Below are positions 44,746-52,709 of a stretch of DNA of 64,000 bases, in pieces. The notes below the pieces were generated by a model, which saw nothing but the letters and a program-made list of their open reading frames with translations, ran no database searches and was not told where the DNA came from. The translations under genes and the position numbers were made by a program. Position 1 is the stretch's first letter. Each line of letters starts with the position of its first letter. The DNA comes from Cohnella thermotolerans DSM 17683 (GTDB taxonomy: Bacteria; Bacillota; Bacilli; Paenibacillales; Paenibacillaceae), in the NCBI RefSeq assembly GCF_000429825.1, contig NZ_AUCP01000001.1:372001-436000 (forward strand), written 5' to 3'.

Positions 44746-46404
44746 TTATTTCGTTTTGCTCTTATAGTCGTCGTAGTATTTCTGCATCATTTCCAGATTT
44801 TGCGGCAGGCCGATTTTGTTCGCGTTTTGTACGTAGCTGTCCCATTCGTTGTCGATGCCGCCCTTGGTAACCCATTGCGAAAATTTCGCCATCGCCAGAT
44901 TCATCAGATTCGTGTTGACCAGGCTCATCGCGTTGTTGTCGTCCTTGCTGTATTTGATGAACATGCCCGGCAGCACGTCGTTGTCCTTGTCGATCGCGTC
45001 GATCGAAGGCATGAGCGGTTCGGTCTGCTTTCCGACGGACTGCATGTCGGTGCCGAGCGTCAGCTTCAGGTCGTCGGCAATGTACATCGGCCCGTTGTCC
45101 GCCCACGTCGACGTCCATTTCCACGTGCCGGGGTCCATCGAAGCGTCCGCGGGAGGCAGCACTTTGTACGAGCCGTCGCCGTTGTCCGCGATGTTCGTGC
45201 CCAGCGAGCCGAACAGCACCTGCATGCTCACCTTCGGATCGTACAGCTCGTTGACGAACTTCATGGCCGCGTCCTTATGTTTGGATTTGGCGGACATGGT
45301 CGCCATATTAACGCCGTAATTGAGCGAGTTGTAATCGTAGTCCCACGACGTTTGGACGGTCGAGTCGGCGGACGCTTTGAGCGGCGGCATCGACGCGTAC
45401 TGAGGAGCGAGCGCGTTGCCGAACCGGTCCGTCACCTCCCAGCCCCAGCTGAACCCGACTTTAGCCGTCTCCCCTGTGCCGCGGGCGACCGACTGGAACT
45501 TCGTATAATCCTGCGTGAACGCTTCCGGATTGATGAGCCCCGCGGCGAAGCATCTGTTCAGGAACTCGACGACCTGCTTGTAGCGTTCGTCAACCAGGAA
45601 ATTTTTGACCTTGCCGTCTTCGGCGAAATACCCTTGCCCGCTGCCGTCGGACAGCGTAATGCCCAGGCTGCCCAGCAGCACCGTCGGCTGGAAGTAGCCG
45701 AAGCCGAGCGTCCCGACGGGCGCAAAGTCCATCGGAATTTCGTCGTTCGCGTCGCCGTTGCCGTTGGCGTCTTTCTCTTTAAAAGCGACCAGCACGTCGT
45801 ACAACTCGTCCCAGGTCGTCGGCATTTTCAGGCCCAGGTTGTCCAGCCATTTCTGGTTGATGAATTGCCTTGTCGCGGTGGCGGGCCAGAAGCGTTGATA
45901 TTTCGGCAACCCGTAAATTTTACCGTCCGTTTGGGTGGCGATCACCTTCGTCTCCGGCTTCGCTTCGAACATCTTCTGCACGTTCGGGGCGTCCTTGGCG
46001 ATCAGCTCCGTCAAGTCCTGGAACAGTCCCGGGAACTGCGCGTAATCGGCGTCGGTAATCGCGTTGGGCCCGATGATCAAATCCGGAATGTCGCCGCTCG
46101 CCAGCAGCGTTCCTTTTTTCTGACCCCAGTCGGCCGTCACCTCCTGCCACTCGATATCGACGCCCGCCCGCTCCTCCGCCTGCCGGAGCCATTCCATCTT
46201 CGACAGCTCCTGCGTCAGCGGGTGCTTCGTGATGATCGCCTTCAACTTTACCTTCGCCGCGCCCGAGCTACCGCCGCTCGCTTCGGCCGGGCTACCGCCC
46301 GCGTTCCCGCCCGCATTTCCGCCGCCTCCATCGTTGCCGCTGCACCCCGCCAATAAAGCCGCCCCCATGCTTAGCGCCAGCAAAACGGCTGTTCCCCTCT
46401 TCAT
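44746..46404 (-). CDS. Extracellular solute-binding lipoprotein (sugar ABC importer)
   Basis: Family 1-type binding protein of 552 residues. It has a lipoprotein signal with lipobox LLAGC (Cys21) and a Gly/Ser-rich linker, then the two-lobed binding fold. Length and sequence fit the LplA/YtcQ-like long binding proteins. It is the first gene of the importer operon. AAGGAGG lies upstream of the ATG, and a cre-like box sits 31 bases in front of the start. The substrate is probably an oligosaccharide, not further defined. Confidence 0.92.
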   Translation of the reverse strand: MKRGTAVLLALSMGAALLAGCSGNDGGGGNAGGNAGGSPAEASGGSSGAAKVKLKAIITKHPLTQELSKMEWLRQAEERAGVDIEWQEVTADWGQKKGTLLASGDIPDLIIGPNAITDADYAQFPGLFQDLTELIAKDAPNVQKMFEAKPETKVIATQTDGKIYGLPKYQRFWPATATRQFINQKWLDNLGLKMPTTWDELYDVLVAFKEKDANGNGDANDEIPMDFAPVGTLGFGYFQPTVLLGSLGITLSDGSGQGYFAEDGKVKNFLVDERYKQVVEFLNRCFAAGLINPEAFTQDYTKFQSVARGTGETAKVGFSWGWEVTDRFGNALAPQYASMPPLKASADSTVQTSWDYDYNSLNYGVNMATMSAKSKHKDAAMKFVNELYDPKVSMQVLFGSLGTNIADNGDGSYKVLPPADASMDPGTWKWTSTWADNGPMYIADDLKLTLGTDMQSVGKQTEPLMPSIDAIDKDNDVLPGMFIKYSKDDNNAMSLVNTNLMNLAMAKFSQWVTKGGIDNEWDSYVQNANKIGLPQNLEMMQKYYDDYKSKTK

Positions 46405-46434
46405 CGGCCGACCTCCTTATCATCGAAAAAAGAG

Positions 46435-46448
46435 ATAAAACGCTTTCA
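46435..46448 (-). promoter_or_regulatory. cre-like box in the leader of the sugar importer operon
   Basis: TGAAAGCGTTTTAT on the minus strand matches 12 of 14 positions of the CcpA operator consensus TGWAANCGNTNWCA. It lies between an AT-rich promoter-like stretch (46455-46490) and the ribosome binding site of the binding-protein gene, where catabolite repression would block transcription. The last two bases deviate. Confidence 0.5.
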
Positions 46449-47150
46449 AATCTTCCGATATATATTTATAAATCGATTATCGTTTTTATTACTTCTCTTT
46501 GCAGAGGATCGTCATTTCAATCCACCAAACACGAAGATGACCGGAATTTCCGGCGGAAGACACGGTTAACCTCATCGAAAAACGTTTGAATGAACTCATT
46601 TCCCATTGAATTAGCAATCGGGTTACGATTATGGACGTTCTTGCACGGTGAATTCTTCCCCGTCAACGCCCCCTGTCCTTGCACCCTCGCTGACAGTTTC
46701 ACAGCGATTTGCCCTCACACTTTTCTATTTGAATCCTTATTGAAGACAGATCTCATGTGATTACCTACCCTCAGCTTACCCGCAAGGCCGCTTAATCGCC
46801 TTGATCTTGGCTTATCCACTTGATCTTGGCTTATCCATTGGAATAGCTTTATTGTCGCCGGAATGCATTGGGGGCGTGGGTTGTTTTCGGCAGCCGGGGC
46901 TTTGCTGTATTGCGTCAGAAAATTAGCGAGCAGCATAAAATATGCATCTGAGCAGAGGGGATGAGACTCAAAATCGAAATAAGAGAGTAGTGCAGCATCG
47001 CAGAGATCCCGGAAATTGGAGGCTAGGCTGGAGGAGCTGGGACGGGGACAGAGGGCATGATGTTGGGAGGACGATATGTTGGGAAGGTCAAGGTGTCTGT
47101 CGAGGGGCGAGCAGATTGGAATAGGGAAATGGGCAACCGGATGCTGCCGA
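46449..47150. other. Gene-poor spacer with a 19-bp tandem duplication
   Basis: About 700 bases without a recognisable gene. A direct repeat TTGATCTTGGCTTATCCA(C/T) occurs twice, at 46801-46819 and 46820-46838. A 61-codon minus-strand frame at 46517-46702 (ending VFRRKFRSSSCLVD) has no ribosome binding site and no recognised family, and could be a remnant. The composition is less GC-rich than the neighbours. Other frames look random. Confidence 0.6.
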
Positions 47151-47191
47151 CATAAAAGCCGGGAAGCGCAAAATCGCGCGTCTCCGGCTTT
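47151..47191 (-). terminator. Terminator after the 71-aa gene
   Basis: An AAAGCCGG/CCGGCTTT stem with a GC-rich interior, followed by TTAT on the minus strand, about 20 bases after the stop of the small gene. Confidence 0.65.
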
Positions 47192-47211
47192 CGCATCTCT
47201 GACCGCAGCGG

Positions 47212-47427
47212 TCAGGAAATATTCAAATAAAGTTTCGTGCCGTCGGAAAATTTGAAGATCGCCGCATCCGACCACAGCTCCACGTTCGTAACTTTTTTCC
47301 ATTTCCGCCTGAATTCGAGATCCAATGCCATCTCCTTCATGCGTTCGTTCAATAATCTGCGGCTTTCCAGCCGGTTTGCCTTGTTTTGGAGCGGAACGGT
47401 TCGCCGCCCGAAACTAAGGACATCCAT
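47212..47427 (-). CDS. Uncharacterised 71-residue protein
   Basis: No family was recognised. The product is basic and hydrophilic in its first two thirds (NKANRLESRRLLNERMKEMALDL, predicted helix), followed by KKVTNVELWSDAAIFKFSDG, a probable beta-hairpin. It is a well-formed gene: GGAGGGAG lies 9 nt before the ATG, an ECF-type promoter-like pair is at 47477-47504, and a terminator follows. A TTG at 47448 would overlap the ribosome binding site. It stands alone between two gene-poor stretches. Confidence 0.7.
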   Translation of the reverse strand: MDVLSFGRRTVPLQNKANRLESRRLLNERMKEMALDLEFRRKWKKVTNVELWSDAAIFKFSDGTKLYLNIS

Positions 47428-47476
47428 GATCAACAGCTCCCTCCGCAATTTGGAATCTCTCTGCTCTCTTCCAAAT

Positions 47477-47504
47477 GTATCGGAAAGACATTAAAAAAGT
47501 TACA
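47477..47504 (-). promoter_or_regulatory. Candidate ECF-sigma promoter of the 71-aa gene
   Basis: On the minus strand TGTAAC (47499-47504), a 16-nt spacer starting with six T, and CGATAC (47477-47482). The spacing and the AAC-type -35 with a CGAT-type -10 resemble ECF sigma promoters of Bacillales. The start codon is about 50 bases downstream. Confidence 0.45.
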
Positions 47505-47553
47505 GGTTTCGACACTCATACTTTCTTAACAATTCGATTTTTGTCGATTGTTG

Positions 47554-48948
47554 TCACAATTCTTTGCGGCTTCTCACTTCGAATATGCCGAATTTTAGGT
47601 AATGGCCTTCCTCGACGCCGCCGAGCTGAGGATGGTCTTTGCCGGCCCCTTGCCAGACGATGCGGCGAAGCGTCTTGCCGGCGTCGGCTGCGGCCTCGAG
47701 CAGCGTCTCCATGAACAGGTCGGGACGAACGTGATAGGAGCAGCTTGCCGTAACGAGGTAGCCGCCTTCGTTGATCAGCTTCATCGCCTGAAGGTTAATC
47801 TCCTTGTATCCTCTGATCGCGCCGGGAACCGCCCGCTTCGTCTTGGCGAACGCCGGCGGATCGAGAATGACGACGTCCCAGGTGCGCCCCTCTGCGGCGA
47901 GAGGCTTTGACGTGTCGATCTTCGCGCCCTGGACGTTGCCGCCGCGCGCCGCGCGCTCTTCCCGCCCGCGCACCTGCTGGCGCAAATATTCGAACGCGTC
48001 CGCCGTCACGAATTCGACCCGGTCTGCGAACCCGTTCCGCTCGACGTTGCGCCGGGCTGTCTCGATCGCATGGGCGGAGACGTCGAGGCAGGTGACTTTT
48101 TTGGCGCCGTACCGGCAGGCGTGCAGCGTGAAGCTGCCCGTATGGGCGAAGCATTCGAGCACCGTCGCGCCGTCCCAATACGGGAACGTCACCGGATTGC
48201 CCTTGGCGTTGACGGGAATGAGTTTGCGTCCTTCTTCCGTCTCGCGTTCCTCCAGCCTAATGCCGCTGCGCGCTCCCCAGCCGGTCATAAGCTGCTCGAT
48301 GGCGGCGCGGTTTTCCCGCTGATCGAAGAAGTAGCCCGTTTTTTGCCCGCCTTCGATGTCCACTTCGATCTTCAGCCCGTTCTCTTCGATCACGATAAAA
48401 CGGGGGCATTCGCCGTACAGAACGCCCGTCCTCTCTTCGAGCCCTTCCAGCGTCCGGACGCCGACGTCGCTGCGCTCGTAAATGCCGCGCGGCGAGAACA
48501 CGTCGATCATGGCCTGCAGCCATTGCTCTCTGGCACGGTCCATGCCGAGCGTCAGCACCTGCACGACGAGCACGTCCTCGAACCGGTCGACGACGAGGCC
48601 CGGAAGAAAGTCCGCCTCGCCGAAAACGACCCGGCACGATTTCTCCTCGCCGACGAACCGCCGGCGGAATGCCGCGCATTGCCGAAATCGGCCGCGGAAC
48701 CATTCTACGTCCATCGCTTCAAGAGGCTGATAGGACACGATGCGTACGGTAATTTGCGAGGCCGGATTCCAGTAGCCCGTCCCGAGATAGTGTCCTTTGT
48801 GGTCGCGGACTTCGACAAGATCGCCCGGCTGCGCTTCTCCCTCCATTCGTTCGATCTCGCTCGAATAAACCCAAGGATGTCCCTGCTCCAGGCGGGGACG
48901 GCGGGAGCGGTTCAGCACAATAACCGCTTGATTGGGGGTCGTCGTCAT
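47554..48948 (-). CDS. Class I SAM-dependent rRNA methyltransferase, RlmI/YwbD family
   Basis: Probable 23S rRNA (cytosine-C5) methyltransferase of 464 residues. The N-terminal PUA domain has RLEQGHPWVYSSEIERMEG and GDLVEVRDHKG. The EEHE-like middle domain includes VDIEGGQKTGYFFDQRENR. The Rossmann core has VLECFAHTGSFTLHA (motif I), VILDPPAFAK and TASCSYHV. Two insertions lengthen it compared with about 396 in E. coli RlmI: one before motif I (GIRLEERETEEGRKLIPV) and one before the DPPAF motif. The ATG at 48948 was chosen; a GTG at 48960 lies too close to its GGAAAGG. Confidence 0.9.
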   Translation of the reverse strand: MTTTPNQAVIVLNRSRRPRLEQGHPWVYSSEIERMEGEAQPGDLVEVRDHKGHYLGTGYWNPASQITVRIVSYQPLEAMDVEWFRGRFRQCAAFRRRFVGEEKSCRVVFGEADFLPGLVVDRFEDVLVVQVLTLGMDRAREQWLQAMIDVFSPRGIYERSDVGVRTLEGLEERTGVLYGECPRFIVIEENGLKIEVDIEGGQKTGYFFDQRENRAAIEQLMTGWGARSGIRLEERETEEGRKLIPVNAKGNPVTFPYWDGATVLECFAHTGSFTLHACRYGAKKVTCLDVSAHAIETARRNVERNGFADRVEFVTADAFEYLRQQVRGREERAARGGNVQGAKIDTSKPLAAEGRTWDVVILDPPAFAKTKRAVPGAIRGYKEINLQAMKLINEGGYLVTASCSYHVRPDLFMETLLEAAADAGKTLRRIVWQGAGKDHPQLGGVEEGHYLKFGIFEVRSRKEL

Positions 48949-49035
48949 GGCTTTGATCACGCCTTTCCGGACATGTCCTGTCCGATTCTCGCATAAATTT
49001 GGGATTGGAGCTTATTGATGAAAGGAGCGCTGCGA

Positions 49036-50037
49036 ATGTTCGCCACCATCGCGGCGGCGTCCGTCTTCGGACTCGCCCTCTTGTTGTCCGGCATGAAGCT
49101 GATGGAGTCCGCGCTCCGGCAATGGGCGGGAAGCCGCTTGCCCGCGGCGCTGCAGAGAACGACCTCCACGCCGCTGAAAGGCTTCTTGACCGGCACGCTC
49201 TCGTCCGCTTTGCTGCAAAGCGGCACCGCCATTACGGTGCTGACGATCGGCCTCGTCAATTCGCGGCTGCTGCCGCTTGCAAGCAGCTTCGGCATCATTC
49301 TCGGCACGAACGTCGGCACCTGCCTGACAACCGAGCTGATGAGCCTTCACATCCATCGCTACGGTTTTCCGCTTCTGGCCGTCGCGTTCGCCGTCTGGCT
49401 GTGGACGGCGCTCTCCGGCGAGATGCGGGCGCTGCCCGGTCTTCCGGGGCGGATGGCGCATCCGCTGCGCTACGGCTCCGCCGCGCTCGCCGGCTTCGGG
49501 CTGCTGCTGGTCGGCTTCGCCGTTCTCCAAACGATCGGGCCGACGCTGCTGGGAAGCGGCACGTTCATGAACCTGATGGCGCACGCGGAGAGCCGTCCGA
49601 TCTGGGGGGTGCTGGGCGGAGCCGCGATTACCGCGGCCGTGCATTCGAGCGCTGCGGTCATCGGCATGTCGATGGGTCTTGCCGCCGCCGGCGCGTTATC
49701 GCCGGTGACCGGCATCGCCGTTATGCTCGGAGCGAACGTCGGCACCTGCTTCACCGGGCTGCTCGCCTCGCTGAGCGGAGGCCGAGGAGGCCGGTTTGTC
49801 GCCCTCGCGCAAATCGCTCTGAACGTATCGGGTGCGCTGCTTTTCTATCCTCTGAAAGGTTGGCTGCTCGCCGCTTCGGCCTGGCTCTCGCCAGGCGAAC
49901 CTGCCGCGCAAATCGCCCATGCCCAAACGATTTTCAACATCGCTTGTTCGCTGCTGGCGCTGCCGTTCGCTTATCTCTGGATGAGCGGCAAAGGGATCGA
50001 ATCCGGCGGCAAACGCTTCAGGCCGCCTGCGGCCTGA
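49036..50037 (+). CDS. yqeW: Na/Pi cotransporter family protein
   Basis: Membrane transporter of the NptA/PNaS family, 333 residues from the ATG at 49036. The two inverted halves each carry the signature: LLQSGTAITVLTIG with ILGTNVGTCLTTE, and AVHSSAAVIGMSMG with MLGANVGTCFTGL. About eight hydrophobic segments are visible, and the C-terminal PhoU-like domain of larger members is absent. AAAGGAG lies 8 nt before this ATG; an ATG at 49018 with GGAG 7 nt upstream is an alternative. B. subtilis has yqeW at the same place, next to mtaB. It is convergent with the Nudix-deoC gene. Confidence 0.88.
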   Translation: MFATIAAASVFGLALLLSGMKLMESALRQWAGSRLPAALQRTTSTPLKGFLTGTLSSALLQSGTAITVLTIGLVNSRLLPLASSFGIILGTNVGTCLTTELMSLHIHRYGFPLLAVAFAVWLWTALSGEMRALPGLPGRMAHPLRYGSAALAGFGLLLVGFAVLQTIGPTLLGSGTFMNLMAHAESRPIWGVLGGAAITAAVHSSAAVIGMSMGLAAAGALSPVTGIAVMLGANVGTCFTGLLASLSGGRGGRFVALAQIALNVSGALLFYPLKGWLLAASAWLSPGEPAAQIAHAQTIFNIACSLLALPFAYLWMSGKGIESGGKRFRPPAA

Positions 50038-50041
50038 AGCG
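50014..50041. terminator. Perfect hairpin over the yqeW stop codon
   Basis: CGCTTCAGGCCGC and GCGGCCTGAAGCG, a 13-bp inverted repeat with a 2-base centre, include the TGA stop at 50035-50037. It has no T-tract on either side. It lies between convergent genes, so it may limit readthrough in both directions. Confidence 0.5.
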
Positions 50042-50091
50042 ACGGGATCGGCCGGCTCGAATGCGAGCGCTGAATGCCTTCGCTGGCGAAC

Positions 50092-51237
50092 TTAATAGGC
50101 GTCGTTCGATGCTGCGCCTCCGCTCGCGATGACGACGCCCGAGCTCGTGCCGATCCGGTTGGCGCCGGCGAGGAGCAGCCGGACGGCCGTCTGCGCATCG
50201 CGGATGCCGCCGGACGCCTTCACGCCGATTCGCGGGGAGACGCTTGCCCGCATGAGGCGAATGTGCGCTTCCGTGGCGCTGCCCGGTCCGAACCCGGTGG
50301 ACGTCTTGACGTAGTCCGCTCCGGCCGCTTCCGCCAGCCGGCAAGCTTCGCGGATGAGGGCGTCCGTAAGCGCCCCCGTCTCCAGAATAACTTTGACGAG
50401 CGCTCCGCCTTGGACCGACTGGACGACGGAAGAGATATCTTTCTCTACAGCCGTGTAATCCTCGTCCAGCAGCTTGCCGATCGGCAGCACCATATCGATC
50501 TCCGCCGCTCCGTCCTCGACGGCCGCCGCCGCCTCGAACGCCTTCGCCCGGGTCGCCCCCGCCCCGAGCGGAAATCCGACGACCGCGCACACCTTCACAT
50601 TCGTTCCGCTGAGCTGCTCGCGGCATTGGCGAACCCATTTGCCGTTGACGCAAACGCTGTAAAATCCGTGCTCAAGCGCTTCCTCGCACAGCCTGGCGAA
50701 ATCCGCAGACCGCGCTTCCGCCTTCACCAGCGTATGGTCGATAAACGGGGCGATCGGTTGCCCGGGCCGCCAGATCGGGAATTTCCCCCGATAATCGGAC
50801 GTCTCGTCCGGTCCGACCTCGCAGCCCAGCCGCCGGAGCGCCTGGCGAAGCACCTCGTCGTTGGTGTCGTAGCCTTCGGCAAGCTGCAGCCGCCAGCTCT
50901 CTCCGGGCTCGTGCCAGGCGACGCCGGCGATCTCGCTCTCCTGCGCGCGGAGCGTGCCCCGATCCGCTTCGACCAGATAGTAATGCACTTCCTTCTGCAC
51001 GGTCACTTGCTCCGCGGATTCGTATTCGTAGCGAACGACCGACAACGGTGCGACGATCGTGCCGGAGATGCCCGTCTCTTCCCGGATTTCCCGGAGAGCC
51101 GTCTGCTCGATCGTCTCTCCCGGCTCCGCTTTGCCTTTGGCCAGCGTCATTTTCCCGAAACGGTCCCGGATCAGTTGAATTTCCAGCCTGCCGTCCCTGT
51201 TCCGGTATACGACGCCGCCCGCCGAAATCTCCTTCAT
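50092..51237 (-). CDS. deoC: Nudix hydrolase-deoxyribose-phosphate aldolase fusion
   Basis: A single open frame of 381 residues joins two enzymes. Residues 1-140 are a Nudix hydrolase with a complete 23-residue Nudix box at 35-57 (GKAEPGETIEQ...REETGI). Residues 163-381 are deoxyribose-phosphate aldolase (DeoC), which splits deoxyribose-5-phosphate. The Schiff-base lysine is Lys311 in VKTSTGFGPGS, with Lys340 in VKASGG and Asp248 in EIDMV. The linker holds WRPGQPIAPFIDHTL. The ATG at 51237 has GGGGG 8 nt upstream. It follows mtaB after a terminator. The Nudix substrate is unknown; nucleotide clean-up linked to deoxynucleoside catabolism is an inference. Confidence 0.9.
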   Translation of the reverse strand: MKEISAGGVVYRNRDGRLEIQLIRDRFGKMTLAKGKAEPGETIEQTALREIREETGISGTIVAPLSVVRYEYESAEQVTVQKEVHYYLVEADRGTLRAQESEIAGVAWHEPGESWRLQLAEGYDTNDEVLRQALRRLGCEVGPDETSDYRGKFPIWRPGQPIAPFIDHTLVKAEARSADFARLCEEALEHGFYSVCVNGKWVRQCREQLSGTNVKVCAVVGFPLGAGATRAKAFEAAAAVEDGAAEIDMVLPIGKLLDEDYTAVEKDISSVVQSVQGGALVKVILETGALTDALIREACRLAEAAGADYVKTSTGFGPGSATEAHIRLMRASVSPRIGVKASGGIRDAQTAVRLLLAGANRIGTSSGVVIASGGAASNDAY

Positions 51238-51266
51238 CGCGACATCCCCCTTGCCCTCTATGTACA

Positions 51267-51322
51267 GCAAAAGATTTCATCCCGCAGGCGACTTGCTTTC
51301 GTCTTCCGCGTTATGAAATCTT
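51267..51322 (-). terminator. Probable terminator after mtaB
   Basis: A perfect 10-bp stem AAGATTTCAT/ATGAAATCTT encloses a 32-nt GC-rich loop and is followed on the minus strand by TTTG. It lies between the mtaB stop and the Nudix-deoC start. Confidence 0.55.
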
Positions 51323-51354
51323 CCGCCCTTCTCCTCTTGCCGTGCAATGGCCGT

Positions 51355-52704
51355 TTACGCCTGCAGAGCCGCCGGACGAACGTCCTCCAGCATCTCGAGC
51401 AGCACGCCGCGGTTCTCGTTCACGCCGCTCTCGGTCAGACGAACGCGGCAATGCTTGCGGTACATGCTCTCCTCGCCTTCGAATTCGATCAGCAAATAGT
51501 TGTCCGAATACCCGGCCAGTCTTACTTTGCCGTCCTCTCCCTTGATGACGCGCTCGGTGATGACGTCCAGCTCGCGGCCTTCCCAGCCTTTGCTGTACGC
51601 AGCCTGCAGCTTCTCCGACAGGTCGATCAGCTTGTGCACGCGTTCGTGCTTCACTTCCTCGTCCACCTGATCTTCCATGCGCGCCGCCGGCGTGCCGGTA
51701 CGCTTGGAATACGGGAACACGTGCATCTCGGCGAAGCCGATCCGCTCCATGAACCGGTAGCCGTTCTCGAACTGCTCCTCGGTCTCGCCGGGGAACCCGA
51801 CGATGACGTCGGTCGTAATGGCGACGCCCGGCATCGCCCGCTTGATCCGCTCGATCTTGTCCGCGAACTCGGCCGTCGTATACTTGCGGCGCATCCGCTT
51901 CAAGATGGCGTCGTCGCCGGCTTGCAGCGGGATGTGCAAATGGCGGCACATCTTCCTCGAGCTGTTCAGGACGGCGATCATCTCGTCGTCGATCTGGCTC
52001 GCTTCGATCGAGCTGATCCGAATCCGCTCAAGCCCGTCGATCTTGTCGAGATCGACCAGCAGGTTAGACAGCTTGTAATTTTCCAGATCGTCGCCGTAGC
52101 CGCCCGTATGGATGCCCGTCAGGACGATCTCCTTGTAGCCGGAGGCGACGAGCTGGCGCGCCTGGTTCAGCACGCTTTGCGGGTCGCGGCTGCGCGACAG
52201 GCCGCGCGACCACGGAATGATGCAGAAGGTGCAGAAGTTGTTGCAGCCTTCTTGGATTTTCAGGAACGCGCGCGTCCGGTCCGCGAATGCGGGAACGTCC
52301 AATTCCTCGAATTCGCGCGTCTTCATAATGTTGCGGACAGCGTTGACCGGCTTGCGCTCCCGCTGGATGTCCGCAATATACGTCATCAGCTTGTCGCGGT
52401 CCTGCGTGCCGACGACGAGGTCGACGCCTTCGATGGCCATAATCTCCGCCGGGGACGTCTGCGCGTAGCAGCCCGTAACCGCGATGACGGCGTCCGGATT
52501 GCGGCGCACGGCGCGGCGAATGATCTGGCGGCTTTTCTTGTCGCCGGTGTTCGTCACGGTACAGGTGTTGATCACGTAAACGTCGGCCGTCGCCGTCTCG
52601 AAATCGACCTGCTCGTAGCCTTCTTTTTTGAACAGCTGCCACATCGCTTCCGTATCGTAGAAATTGACCTTGCAGCCCAATGTATAAAATGCCACGGACG
52701 GCAT
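51355..52704 (-). CDS. mtaB: tRNA (N6-L-threonylcarbamoyladenosine(37)-C2)-methylthiotransferase
   Basis: Radical-SAM methylthiotransferase (YqeV) that converts t6A37 to ms2t6A37, 449 residues. The N-terminal UPF0004 domain has Cys11 in TLGCKVN, Cys48 in INTCTVT and a further Cys in VTGCYAQ, which bind one 4Fe-4S cluster. The radical SAM CxxxCxxC reads EGCNNFCTFCIIPWSRG. A C-terminal TRAM domain is present. The ATG at 52704 has GGAGG 9 nt upstream; the TTG at 52713 overlaps that site. Confidence 0.96.
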   Translation of the reverse strand: MPSVAFYTLGCKVNFYDTEAMWQLFKKEGYEQVDFETATADVYVINTCTVTNTGDKKSRQIIRRAVRRNPDAVIAVTGCYAQTSPAEIMAIEGVDLVVGTQDRDKLMTYIADIQRERKPVNAVRNIMKTREFEELDVPAFADRTRAFLKIQEGCNNFCTFCIIPWSRGLSRSRDPQSVLNQARQLVASGYKEIVLTGIHTGGYGDDLENYKLSNLLVDLDKIDGLERIRISSIEASQIDDEMIAVLNSSRKMCRHLHIPLQAGDDAILKRMRRKYTTAEFADKIERIKRAMPGVAITTDVIVGFPGETEEQFENGYRFMERIGFAEMHVFPYSKRTGTPAARMEDQVDEEVKHERVHKLIDLSEKLQAAYSKGWEGRELDVITERVIKGEDGKVRLAGYSDNYLLIEFEGEESMYRKHCRVRLTESGVNENRGVLLEMLEDVRPAALQA

Positions 52705-52709
52705 CCTTT

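Noticed and set aside
46517-46702. 61-codon minus-strand frame as a small gene or transposase fragment
   Set aside because: No ribosome binding site, no recognised family and no terminal repeats; kept only as a possible remnant in the spacer entry.
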